21,913 nt of DNA from Hennigella sp045599065 (lineage in GTDB: Bacteria; Bacillota_I; Bacilli_A; Mycoplasmatales; Mycoplasmoidaceae). The stretch is from the NCBI GenBank assembly GCA_045599065.1, contig JAZRVJ010000057.1, positions 1 through 21,913 on the forward strand, in the 5' to 3' direction. Every line of letters starts with the position of its first letter. The first letter of the stretch is position 1. Position numbers and translations under genes: made by a program. Below, piece after piece: positions 9,013 to 17,865 of this stretch. A model generated the notes under the pieces. The model worked only from the letters and a program-made list of their open reading frames with translations. It was not told the origin of the DNA and did not search any database.

Positions 9013-11106
9013 CTATTTCTTAGCAGCAGTTTTTTGACCAGTTCTAGCTGCAACTACTTCATCAACTACACTCTTTGGTGCTTGAGCATAGTGGCTAAAT
9101 TGCATTACATAGTTTCCACGACCTTGAGTAAATGATCTTAAGTCAGTTGCATAACCAAACATGTTCTTTAAAGGAACTTTTGCTTTAATCATTTGAGCAT
9201 TAGCTCTTGTTTCAGTAGATTCAATTGTTCCTCTTCTAGAACTAATGTCTCCCATTGCATCTCCTAGATATTGTTCAGGAACAACAACGTCTACTGCCAT
9301 GATTGGTTCAAGTAATACTAGACCACATTTCTTTGCAGCTTCTTTTAAACATAAACTTGCTGCTACCTTGAAGGCCATTTCTGATGAGTCAACATCATGA
9401 TAAGAACCATCAAAGACTGTAGCTTTAATATCCATTAATGGATATCCAGCTAAAGGTCCAGCTTTCATAGCTTCTTGAATACCTTGATCAATTGGCTTAA
9501 TAAATTCTCTTGGAATCTTACCACCAACAATATCATTAACAAATTCATATCCTTTATCTGGGTTTGGTTCAAATTTAACTACACAGTGCCCATATTGACC
9601 ATGACCACCAGATTGTTTAATGTATTTACCTTCAGCTTCACCTGCTTTAGTGAATGTTTCACGGTAACTAACTTGTGGAGCTCCAGCATTTACATCGACC
9701 TTGAATTCTCTTCTCATACGGTCAACGATAATTTGCAAGTGTAATTCACCCATACCAGAAATAATACATTGACCAGTTTCATGATCTGTATATGTTCTGA
9801 ATGTTGGGTCTTCTTCAGCTAGTTTTTGCAAAGCAATACCCATTTTTTCTTGGTCTGCTTTAGTTTTTGGTTCAACAGCTAATGAAATAACTGGTTCAGC
9901 AAATTTCATTGATTCAAGTTTAACATCAATGCTTTCATCGCATAGTGTGTCACCTGTTGTAGTTGATTTTAGACCAACGACAGCACAGATATCACCAGCA
10001 ACGATATCAGGGATTTCGTTTCTATTGTTAGAGTGCATCTTAATTAATCTTGATACACGTTCTTTAACACCACGTTTAGTGTTAATTACATATGATCCAG
10101 CTTTTAAAACTCCTGAATAAAGTCTAATGAAGGTAATTCTACCAACAAATGGGTCAGTAGCAACTTTGAATGCTAAAGCAACAAATTTACCATCATCATT
10201 GTTTCTTAACTCAAGTTCTTTGTTAGTGTTCTCGTCCTTAACTTTAATTGCAGGACAGTCGGCAGGGCTTGGTAAGTAGTCTACGACTGCATCAAGCACA
10301 GCTTTGACACCTTTGTTTTTAAATGATGTTCCACATAATACTGGGTGGAATTGAGCTGTTAATGTACCTTTTCTAATACATTTTTTCAGTTCTTCTTCTG
10401 TTAATTCTTGACCATTTAAGTATTTTTCCATACATGCTTCGTCATAGTTAACAGCTTCTTCAATAAGAATTTGTCTGAAATGTTTAGCTTTTTCTACTAA
10501 GTCTGCTGGGATTTCAGCAATCTTATAGTTTTCTTCTGGTTTACCATCGAACATTCTACATTTCATTGTAACTAAGTCGATAGTACCAATAAAGTTAGCT
10601 TCTGCACCAATTGGATATTGGATAGCTACACCTTTAGCACCTAGATTCTTTTTAATTGATTCTAGACACATTTCAAAGTCAGCACCAACCTTGTCCATTT
10701 TGTTACAGTAAACGATTCTTGGAACTTTATATTCAGTTGCTTGTCTTCAAACTGTTTCAGTTTGAGGTTCAACACCTTGTTGACTATCTAGAACAGTAAC
10801 AGCACCGTCTAGTACTCTTAATGATCTTTCTACTTCTACAGTAAAGTCTACGTGTCCAGGAGTATCAATTAAGTTTAATTCATGTCCTTTTCATGTAACA
10901 TATGTAGCAGCAGCTGTAATTGTAATACCACGTTCCTTTTCTTGTTCCATTCAGTCCATGGTAGCACCACCATCATGAACTTCTCCGATCTTGTGTGTTT
11001 TACCACCATGGAACAAAATACGTTCAGATGTAGTTGTCTTACCAGCATCAATGTGAGCCATGATACCGAAGTTTCTATATTTGTCTAATGCAAATTGTCT
11101 TGCCAT
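9013..11106 (-). CDS. fusA: Translation elongation factor G
   Basis: A 697-residue EF-G, the GTPase that moves tRNAs and mRNA through the ribosome after each peptide bond; its length is normal for the family. G1 AHIDAGKTT (17-25), switch-region EQEKERGITI, G3 DTPGHVDF (81-88) and G4 NKMD (135-138) are all intact. Domain IV shows the GGHGQYGHCVVKFEP and SYHDVDSSEMAFK segments. Three TGA codons in the first 120 residues read as Trp (in TMDWMEQE, VTWKG and TVWRQ), so a standard-code gene caller would miss the GTPase N-terminus. AGGAG lies 8 bases before the ATG, right after the rpsG stop. It is the last gene of the str operon rpsL-rpsG-fusA; tuf does not follow. Confidence 0.98.
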
Positions 11107-11118
11107 AAATAACTCCTA

Positions 11119-11586
11119 TTAGAACTTCAAGTGAGCAAAAGCCTTGTTAGCTTCAGCCATCTTGTGAGTATCTTCTTTCTTTTTAACTGCTCCACCAATA
11201 CCATTAGAAGCATCAATGATTTCATTAGCTAGTCTTTCTAGCATAGTCTTTTCATTTCTGTTTCTTGCATAAAGAATTAATCATCTTAATCCTAGAGCAA
11301 TTTTTCTTTCTTCTCCAACTGGAGTAGGAACTTGGTAGTTAGAACCAGCAATTCTTCTTACCTTCAATTCCATTGAAGGCATAATGTTATCAAGTGCTTT
11401 ATTGAAAACATCTATTGCTTTTTTCTTGGTTTTCTTTTCAACCATATCGAATGCACCATAAACGATAGATTGAGCTAAACCTTTCTTACCATCTCACATA
11501 ACCATGTTGATGGCTTTTGTAACTATTCTTGAACCAAAGACTGGATCAGGTAGTACAGATCTTTTTTCTGCTTGTTTTTTTCTCAT
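11119..11586 (-). CDS. rpsG: 30S ribosomal protein S7
   Basis: A 155-residue S7, the primary binder of the 16S rRNA 3' domain that nucleates the 30S head and lies near the E site. It is identified by MRKKQAEKRSVLPDPVFGSR at the start, then VTKAINMVMWDGKKGLAQ (W is TGA), IMPSMELKVRRIAGSNYQVP and a Lys-rich C-terminus ending KAFAHLKF. The length matches bacterial S7. It ends with TAA followed immediately by TAG; the TAGGAG so formed supplies the fusA ribosome binding site. It starts 13 bases after the rpsL stop with AAGGA upstream. Confidence 0.97.
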
Positions 11587-11599
11587 GATCTAGTCCTTT

Positions 11600-12019
11600 C
11601 TATTCTGCTTTCTTAGGTTTTTTAGCACCATAAGCAGATCTTTGTTGGTTTCTTTTTGCAACACCTTGAGTATCTAAAGTACCACGTACAATGTGATATC
11701 TCACACCTGGAAGGTCTTTAACACGACCTCCACGGATCAGAACTACTGAGTGTTCTTGAAGGTTGTGACCTTCACCTGGAATATATGCTAAAACTTCTTC
11801 TCTGTTTGTAAGTTTAACCTTAGCATATTTTCTTAGCGCAGAGTTTGGTTTCTTTGGTGTCATAGTACCAACTCTGGTACAAACTCCCCTTTTTAGTGGG
11901 CTTGGCGAATACTTTTGTTGTCTCTTAAAAGAGTTATAAGTAGTAAGCAAAGCAGGAGATTTTGATTTTGATTTTTTACTTTTACGTTTGTGACGTATTA
12001 GTTGTTGTATAGTAGGCAT
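11600..12019 (-). CDS. rpsL: 30S ribosomal protein S12
   Basis: A 139-residue S12, a decoding-centre protein. Conserved elements: MPTIQQLIRHKRK at the N-terminus, CTRVGTMTPKKPNSALRKYA (the PNSA loop with the two lysines where streptomycin resistance changes fall in other bacteria, wild-type here), GEGHNLQEHSVVLIRGGR and VKDLPGVRYHIVRG. The length matches the Gram-positive form with its basic insertion of about 14 residues after position 20. AAAGGAGAAAT precedes the ATG. It is the first gene of the str operon. Confidence 0.98.
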   Translation of the reverse strand: MPTIQQLIRHKRKSKKSKSKSPALLTTYNSFKRQQKYSPSPLKRGVCTRVGTMTPKKPNSALRKYAKVKLTNREEVLAYIPGEGHNLQEHSVVLIRGGRVKDLPGVRYHIVRGTLDTQGVAKRNQQRSAYGAKKPKKAE

Positions 12020-12050
12020 TATTTCTCCTTTGATTTTTACTATATTTTTT

Positions 12051-12073
12051 GATACAACTTAGCCGTGTGTATC
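12051..12073 (-). promoter_or_regulatory. Inverted repeat in the rpsL leader
   Basis: GATACA and TGTATC form a perfect 6-bp stem around an 11-base loop, 32 to 54 bases upstream of the rpsL start. No T-tract follows on the minus strand, so it is not a terminator. It could be a leader hairpin for ribosomal-protein feedback, since S7 regulates the str operon in E. coli, but I see no clear mimic of 16S rRNA. The promoter should lie around 12080-12110; the best match I can assemble (TTTACA, 18 bases, TAATAC) is weak. Confidence 0.3.
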
Positions 12074-12120
12074 GTTAACGTATTAATATAATAACATATT
12101 TTATGTAAAAATATATAAAA

Positions 12121-12139
12121 AATAGGGGTCTGCCCTATT
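12121..12139 (-). terminator. Terminator of ezrA, fused to its stop codon
   Basis: On the minus strand AATAGGG and CCCTATT form a 7-bp stem with a 5-base loop, extended by A-T pairs, followed by TTTTTATATATTTTT. The TAG stop of ezrA (12135-12137) is part of the 5' arm. Confidence 0.75.
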
Positions 12140-13802
12140 TGTTTTCATTAATTAAACTTATTAGTTGATCAATACATTTAGCATATTGCTTATCTTTAAA
12201 TGATTTATCTACCAATTTAAATTGATCATTGTTTTCTTTGATAGTTCTATATCTATTTGCATAGACAATAAGCTTAGATGCATATGATTTTAGAACTAAT
12301 TCATTATTAACTTTGTTATAGATTTGGTTAACTTGGTTAATAATGTTAACTATTGATGAAGTTATATGGTTGAAATCTGGTTTTTCATTAGTAATGATTT
12401 CATTAGTCAATAAACTAATAGTGTTCAAGTTATCATTAATTGCTGATTTCAACAATTTAGCTTCTTGATTATCTGCTAATGTTTTATTAGCGACTGATAG
12501 CAGTTGGCAGAAGTAAATGTATAAGTCATTTAAATCATTAACTGCAGAGATAACTTGATTTAATTCTTTATTAACATTAGCTATATTTTGATTAATCTCA
12601 TCTTTTTTGGCAACTATTTCGGTTGAGATATTAGCTAATGACTCAAGCGCCTTAATCTTTTGCGAATGAGTTTGATAATCAATGCTGTCTGATTCATCAA
12701 CTAACTTTTCAATTTTGTTCAAATCTTTAGTGATTGTCTTAAATCATTTTGAGATTCTATTGTCTCTTACAAAGTAAGAAGAAATAGCTTCAATACTTGC
12801 TAAGATGTGTTCCTTGTTAGCAATAATTTGATTTGTTTGTTCTTTAATTTCTTGTAAGCTAACATTAATCAAATCTTTAGTTTGAGAATGAATAAAGCAG
12901 AATTGATTGATGTTTGTTAATGCTTTAGTAGCCATAATGATTTGTCTATGAGCATTTTTAAGATCTAAAGCTTTAAAACTCTTAACAAAACCCATGTAAC
13001 TTGTACGATAAATGTTTATTGATTTTTGCAAAGTAGGTAAATCTGTATGAGCAATGGATTTATAGTTTGCAAGAATAATCTTGTTATTCTTATCCATTGA
13101 TGTTTTTAAATAGATTTGAACAACTTGGAAACGCAAAATAACAAATAAGATTTTGATTAATGACTCAATTTTGTTATGTAAATCAACTAAGACATTGATT
13201 GTTTTAGTGTAATTAAACTTTTTGCCAAATTCAGGAATAGCCTTAATTGTTCTAGCAATATTTTTGAACAAAGCATTAACCATTTTAAAGTCTTTGTGGT
13301 AAATAATCTTGTGATTATAAAAGTCATCTAATGATTCAAAGATGTCTAGATATGTTTGGAAGACATTGCTAATTTCATCTGGATAAGCAGTGTATTTGTT
13401 GTATTCAACTTCAAACACTTTCATGTTTTCTGCAGTTTTAGATAATTGTTTACTAATGTATGCCAAATGATTATTTGCAGGTTTTAAATTCATTGAATTT
13501 ATTTCACCAGTTAAAACAACAATATTTTCATAGATAATACTTAAATTTTTATTAATAGTTTCATATTGAGTTTTAATCTTGTCATACTTATCTTGAGGAA
13601 TTAAACTATTGTTGTGTAAAACATCAATTCTAAAAAAGTTAATACCGTACATTTTTGCACGAATATTGTTGTATTTATCCATAAGTTTTCATTGCTTATT
13701 AAAGAAAACTTTATGTGTAATAAAAAAACCAGCAAAAACTAAAAAGCCTGCAGCGAACAAAACTAAAAATGTAATAATTAAAGCTTTTAAGGTTTGTTCC
13801 AT
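12135..13802 (-). CDS. ezrA: Septation ring regulator EzrA-like protein
   Basis: A 555-residue protein (B. subtilis EzrA is about 562) with one N-terminal membrane helix, residues about 7-29, followed by about 520 residues of Lys/Asn/Gln/Ile-rich helical, spectrin- or coiled-coil-like sequence. This is the EzrA plan: a short outside end, one membrane span, a long cytoplasmic helical arch. Near the C-terminus, YANRYRTIKENNDQF followed by a last helix pair (KSFKDKQYAKCIDQLISLI) fits the conserved EzrA C-terminal patch containing NR. In Firmicutes EzrA modulates FtsZ ring assembly at the membrane. TGA codons read as Trp at residue 38 and in RISKWFK. No Shine-Dalgarno sequence is seen; a TATAAA/TAAAAT element lies 9-11 bases before the ATG. 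An unrelated long membrane-anchored coiled coil is the alternative. Confidence 0.75.
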
Positions 13803-13844
13803 ATCACTATTATTTTATATAAATATTAACTAAAAGTTAAAAAT

Positions 13845-13870
13845 AAAAAAAGAGTTAAAACTCTTTTTTT
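13845..13870 (-). terminator. Terminator of the amino acid permease gene
   Basis: A 10-bp stem of AAAAAAAGAG with CTCTTTTTTT around the loop TTAAAA. On the minus strand the T-tract directly follows the G-containing part of the stem. The 5' arm begins inside the TAA stop codon (13869-13871) of the permease gene. Confidence 0.7.
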
Positions 13871-15497
13871 AAAGTATTCAAGGACGATAATGATCTGGTT
13901 TTCCTTTTTCCTTATGCATCTCAATTGAGCTTGGAATTACACACATTAAGACGAATAGAATTAGAACCACAAGTGTTGTTATCGCACCAATCTTTTCTGC
14001 ATCAGTTGAAGTTCTTGTATAAACAAGCCCAATGTTTCCAAATGTTGAAGCTACAATGAAGACAATAGCTAAACTAATTAAGATTGTTGAAATGTAAGCA
14101 CAAGGCATAAAACCCTTAACTTGCATAACATTTACCTTATGTGTTTTTCTGTTTCTAATGCAACCAATAGTTGCAAGAACAATACACAAGAACACGAGGA
14201 TTGATGTTCAGTTGCCCATCAAATCACAGAATGAATACAAACTGTTTAAATCACCTATTCCACTAGTGAAGCCACCTAAATTATAGCCTTGGACTATTAC
14301 ACCGGATAAGGTAGTCATTTTTTCAATAGCATGATTTGATGCATCTGCATAAGCTAAAGCACCAATTAATGTTAAAACAATGAAGAAGAATAAACAAAGT
14401 ACACCAGAATAAGCCATGCCTATAGTTGGTCTATTTGGATCAATTTTAGCTCTTAGCTTTTTGCTAAATGGTAATTGGTAATCTTTGATTAAGTCTTCAT
14501 AGAATCTTGGGTTATAAACAGCAAAACCATTAATAATTCCAAAAATACCGATAGCAATAAGTACATTCATAACCACAATTACTCAACGTCATTTAGACTC
14601 GGCAAAGAAGTTCAATGTTTTAACTGTGCCGTCTTGAGAACCTAAAAGAAGTGAAATAGTAATTAGAACATCAATAACAGAAACAACGATTAGGCCAACA
14701 ACTAATGCTAATGGTGTTTTTCTTGGTTCTTCCATTTCTGATTGAATTCCAGCTGAAGCATAGAAACCATCAAAACTAAAGATAATAGCAGGAATTGAAC
14801 CAAAGATTCCTAGTATTGGGAATAAGTTAGTTAAAGATTTTGCTGCTGGATCCATTCCTCAGCTTGACGGTAGTCAACCAGGGTAAGGATTGTCTCCAGG
14901 AATAAATTCCGGTGTTACTTTTAAATATCCACAGCATGCTAAAACAATACCTGCTATTGCACAGAATGCTAAAGGAATAAATTTAACTGACAAAACAACT
15001 TTGTTTTGTATGTTTGCTACTCTTGAACTGATTCCAGCAGTGATAAAGAAATACAAAGTTATTCCAAATGCAATCAATGCAGCGACTCACCATTCAGTTT
15101 GTCAGCCAAATGCACCTTGCAATGTCATAACTGCATAATAAGGCATGATAAAAAAGTTAAATGGCAAGTAAATTAAAGCCATAAAATATTTGGCAACTTT
15201 GAATAAATATTTGCTGCAGAATTTTTTAACTCATTGAACTACACCTAAATTAGATTTTTCATCATATGAAGCAATTTCACCTAGTGAAATACCCATACAA
15301 ATCACACCTAAAATAGATAGTACTCATGAAACTAAAGCTAGGATTACGCTATGTCCAACGTTGTTCAACACTTCACCATTTTTAAGAAAGATACCAGCTC
15401 CAATAGATGAGCCCATAACTAACATAATGGCAGAAGCGAAAGTAATTTTCTTCTTAGTTACTTCACCTTTAGCTAAACGTTTTTTTCTAATATTCAT
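13869..15497 (-). CDS. Amino acid permease, APC superfamily
   Basis: A 542-residue integral membrane protein. The first membrane helix carries MLVMGSSIGAGIFLKN (about 25-40), the Gly-rich unwound segment that binds the substrate backbone in APC transporters. A second signature-like segment, FSFDGFYASAGIQSEMEEPRKTP, occurs in the middle of the protein (key residues F, D, G, E, P) as in helix 6 and the following loop. I count roughly 12 hydrophobic spans with a long charged cytoplasmic loop (YEDLIKDYQLPFSKKLRAKI). At least six TGA codons read as Trp. Substrate cannot be told; amino acid uptake suits an organism dependent on host nutrients. The ATG at 15495-15497 was chosen because the basic leader MNIRKKRLAKGEVTKKKIT precedes helix 1 and a TATAAT box ends 8 bases upstream. 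The gene is monocistronic, with terminators on both sides. Confidence 0.85.
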
Positions 15498-15505
15498 AGT
15501 TTAAT

Positions 15506-15511
15506 ATTATA
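15506..15511 (-). promoter_or_regulatory. Candidate -10 box for the permease gene (leaderless)
   Basis: TATAAT on the minus strand is followed after 8 bases (ATTAAACT) by the permease ATG, with no Shine-Dalgarno sequence. Initiation at the usual distance from a -10 box would place the mRNA 5' end at or within 2 bases of the start codon. The prmC terminator hairpin begins about 12 bases further upstream, so this gene must have its own promoter here. Confidence 0.55.
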
Positions 15512-15522
15512 GTTAATATATC

Positions 15523-15551
15523 AAAAAAAGAAAGTAAAACTTTCTTTTTTT
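15523..15551 (-). terminator. Terminator after prmC
   Basis: A long A-T-rich stem of AAAAAAAGAAAGT with ACTTTCTTTTTTT around the loop AAA, 13 base pairs. The TAA stop of prmC (15550-15552) overlaps its outer end. The hairpin is symmetric, so direction is assigned from the minus-strand gene it follows. Confidence 0.7.
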
Positions 15552-16362
15552 ATTTGTTTCTAATGATCAAATATTGTTTTTCTGGTCTAATTTCGTAGTT
15601 AAGATTTGGATGTTTAGCCAACTCATTTTTTAAAGCTTCAACTTGATCATAACCAAATTCAAATCATGCTTCTTTAAATGTGTGTTTATCTAATCAATCA
15701 AAGTATTTTTTGTAGAAATATAAACCATTTTCTTCAGCAATTAATGCCTTTTTATTTTCTCATTTGAACATGTTGTAATTTTCAAAGTTATCTTTGTTAA
15801 TATAAGGTGGGTTAGATATTAAAATATCTATCCTACCTAGATGTTCAAGGTATTTAAACGCATCTTTTACATCGATTGTAATCTTTGTGTGATTGTAAAT
15901 TGCATTAGCATTCGTATCAAAGATTGGTTTCCAGTATTTGTCAACACAAATTACTTCGTGTTGTGGACAATGTTTTTTAATACTAATCCCTATGCACCCA
16001 CATCCACAACACATATCTAATACTTTTAGAAAAGGTTCATTTTTATGTGTTTCAATAAAGTCATTAGTCATTTGTTCAGTAATATCTCTTGGAGCTAAGA
16101 CATTTTTAGAAACTTGAAATCTTAAACCTAGAAATGTAGTTGAACCAACAACATGTGCTAGAGGCATTTGTTTAACAAAATAGTTGTCGCACATTTTTCA
16201 AAAGTTCTTTTCTTTGAACTCTAGCCTTTGCTCACCATAACTTATAAACATTTCTTTTGTTTTTACTAGTTTGCTTATAGCAAAGATCATTTCAAAAAAT
16301 ATGGTATTTTTATCATTACCATACTTTTTTTGGAATTGTAAAAACAATTGGTTGTAGGTCAT
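15550..16362 (-). CDS. prmC: Release factor glutamine methyltransferase PrmC/HemK
   Basis: A 270-residue SAM-dependent methyltransferase. PrmC N5-methylates the glutamine of the GGQ loop in release factors, which raises termination efficiency. Residues 1-80 are the small helical substrate-recognition domain; VSKNVLAPRDITEQMT stands for the family's VLIPRPETE. The SAM-binding motif I is VLDMCCGCGCIGISI (about 114-128) and the catalytic motif is NPPY (184-187) in ISNPPYINKDNF. Motif I is unusually Cys-rich; the usual form is D-L-x-x-G-S-G. TGA codons read as Trp in NFWKM and at four or so other sites. Its ATG overlaps the prfA stop by one base (TAATG), so it is translationally coupled to its own substrate, a common bacterial arrangement. 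It ends in a terminator hairpin. Confidence 0.93.
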
Positions 16363-17453
16363 TAAATTTTTAATTGTTCCATTAATTTTGCTTGTTCATC
16401 AGCAATTAATTGGTCATGGATTTCATCTAATCCACCCGAAACCATGATCATATCTAACTTATTTAAAGTTAGACCGATTCTATGATCAGTTATTCTATTT
16501 TGTGGATAGTTGTATGTTCTAATCTTTTCAGCTCTTTCGCCAGTTCCAACTTGTGTTCTTCTAGTTGAATCTTCTTTAGCTTTTCTTTCATCTTCAAATT
16601 TTTGTCATAGTTTAGACTTTAACATTTTCATCGCTAAAGCTCTATTTTCAATTTGGCTTCTTTCTGATTGAGATGCAACAACTATACCAGTAGGTATATG
16701 CGTAATTCTTACAGCTGATTCTGTTCTGTTAACGTGTTGTCCACCTGCACCAGAAGCACGGTAAACGTCAATTCTCAAATCCACTGGATTAATTTTGATT
16801 TCTATTTCATCCATTTCAGGCAATACTGCTACAGTAATAGTAGAAGTGTGAACTCTACCTTTAGATTCTGTTGCAGGAACTCTTTGTACACGATGTACAC
16901 CTGATTCAAATTTCATTTTTGAATATACATCATGTCCTTTAACAGCAAATGATAAATAAGAATAACCATGTGTGCCAGGACTAACGTCTAAAACAGAACA
17001 TTTCCATCCTTGCTTATCAAAGTATCTCTTGTACATATCAAATAAGTCAGCTACAAAGATTGATGATTCATCTCCACCTGCTGCTGGTCTCATTTCAACA
17101 ATAACGTTCTTCTCATTATTAGGATCTACAGGCAATAATAATGTTTTAATTTCTAATTCTAATGATGGAACTCTAGCTTTATTCTTTTCTAAATCAGATT
17201 TAGCCATTTCAATAAAGTCTTGGTCTTTAATAGATGAATCATTTAAAATAGATTCAGCTTGTTTTGCTTGGTCAATCAATTTTTTAAGTTCATCAAATTT
17301 AGCAACTACAGGAGCATGCTTTTTAAGTTGCTTATTGATCTTTTTAACTTCCTCAAAAGGTAAATTAGTATCTGAATTAACTTTGTCGTTTAGTTCATGA
17401 TACTTCTTTACAATTGCTTCTACAGCTTCAAAAAGATTTTTGTTATATTCCAT
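16362..17453 (-). CDS. prfA: Peptide chain release factor 1
   Basis: A 363-residue class I release factor. RF1 recognises UAA and UAG and triggers peptide release. Visible: the codon-reading tripeptide PAT (193-195) in RVPATESKGRVHTST, and the GGQ catalytic loop (237-239) in YRASGAGGQHVNRTESAVR. The PAT tripeptide makes it RF1 rather than RF2, consistent with UGA being a sense codon, since such organisms need no RF2. A TGA-coded Trp at residue 283 (KSKLWQKF) would truncate it under the standard code. AGGAG lies 6-10 bases before the ATG. It is followed by prmC with a one-base overlap. Confidence 0.97.
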
Positions 17454-17476
17454 ATATGCTCCTTAAATAAAAAGAA

Positions 17477-17503
17477 AAAAGACAACTAAAAAAGTTGTCT
17501 TTT
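17477..17503 (-). terminator. Terminator of rpmE
   Basis: AAAAGACAACT and AGTTGTCTTTT form a perfect 11-bp stem with a 5-base A/T loop, followed on the minus strand by TTCTTTTTATTT. It lies 13 bases past the rpmE stop and just before the prfA ribosome binding site. Confidence 0.85.
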
Positions 17504-17515
17504 GTTCCTCTAAAG

Positions 17516-17803
17516 TTATTTGCTCAAATCGTCAAGATTAGAAATAACAGTTTTTTGTTTTTTAACTCTTTGTTTCTTTTGTTTAGGTTGATAATTTTTG
17601 TTTTCAAATTTAGCAGCGAGTTTTTCTGCTCTACCTTTAACTACAGTGTCAACATTCTTGCCAACAAAGACAGGGTGGCAATTAGCACAAACGTCAATCA
17701 TAACTGTGTCATCTTTACAAGTTGACATAATTTTGTATTCTGTGCCACATGTAGCACATTTGAATGTAGTTAGTTTACTAACTGGATGTATTTTTTCTTT
17801 CAT
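17516..17803 (-). CDS. rpmE: 50S ribosomal protein L31, zinc-binding type
   Basis: A 95-residue L31. The N-terminal two-thirds is the canonical zinc form: MKEKIHPVSKLTTFKCATCG with the ligand cysteines Cys16 and Cys19, then DVCANCHPVFVGKN with Cys39 and Cys42. A basic C-terminal tail (about 66-95, KQKKQRVKKQK) makes it longer than the roughly 66-70 residues usual for this protein. A TATAAT box lies near 17845 with an ordinary leader, and the strong hairpin downstream suggests a single-gene transcript. The zinc-type identity rests on all four cysteines being present. Confidence 0.95.
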   Translation of the reverse strand: MKEKIHPVSKLTTFKCATCGTEYKIMSTCKDDTVMIDVCANCHPVFVGKNVDTVVKGRAEKLAAKFENKNYQPKQKKQRVKKQKTVISNLDDLSK

Positions 17804-17865
17804 ATTAATACCTATTTCTAATCACGTATTTATTATTTTATTATAAAAAGCGATTATTAAATTAT

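Noticed and set aside
16972..17400. Plus-strand ORF of 142 residues antisense to prfA
   Set aside because: The minus-strand frame carries clear RF1 motifs; the antisense translation is Ser/Phe/Leu-rich, typical of a shadow.
17804..17865. Possible hairpin (TAATC/GATTA) between thrS and rpmE
   Set aside because: Only a 5-bp arm match with a long A/T loop and no T-tract at the right place; no better than chance.
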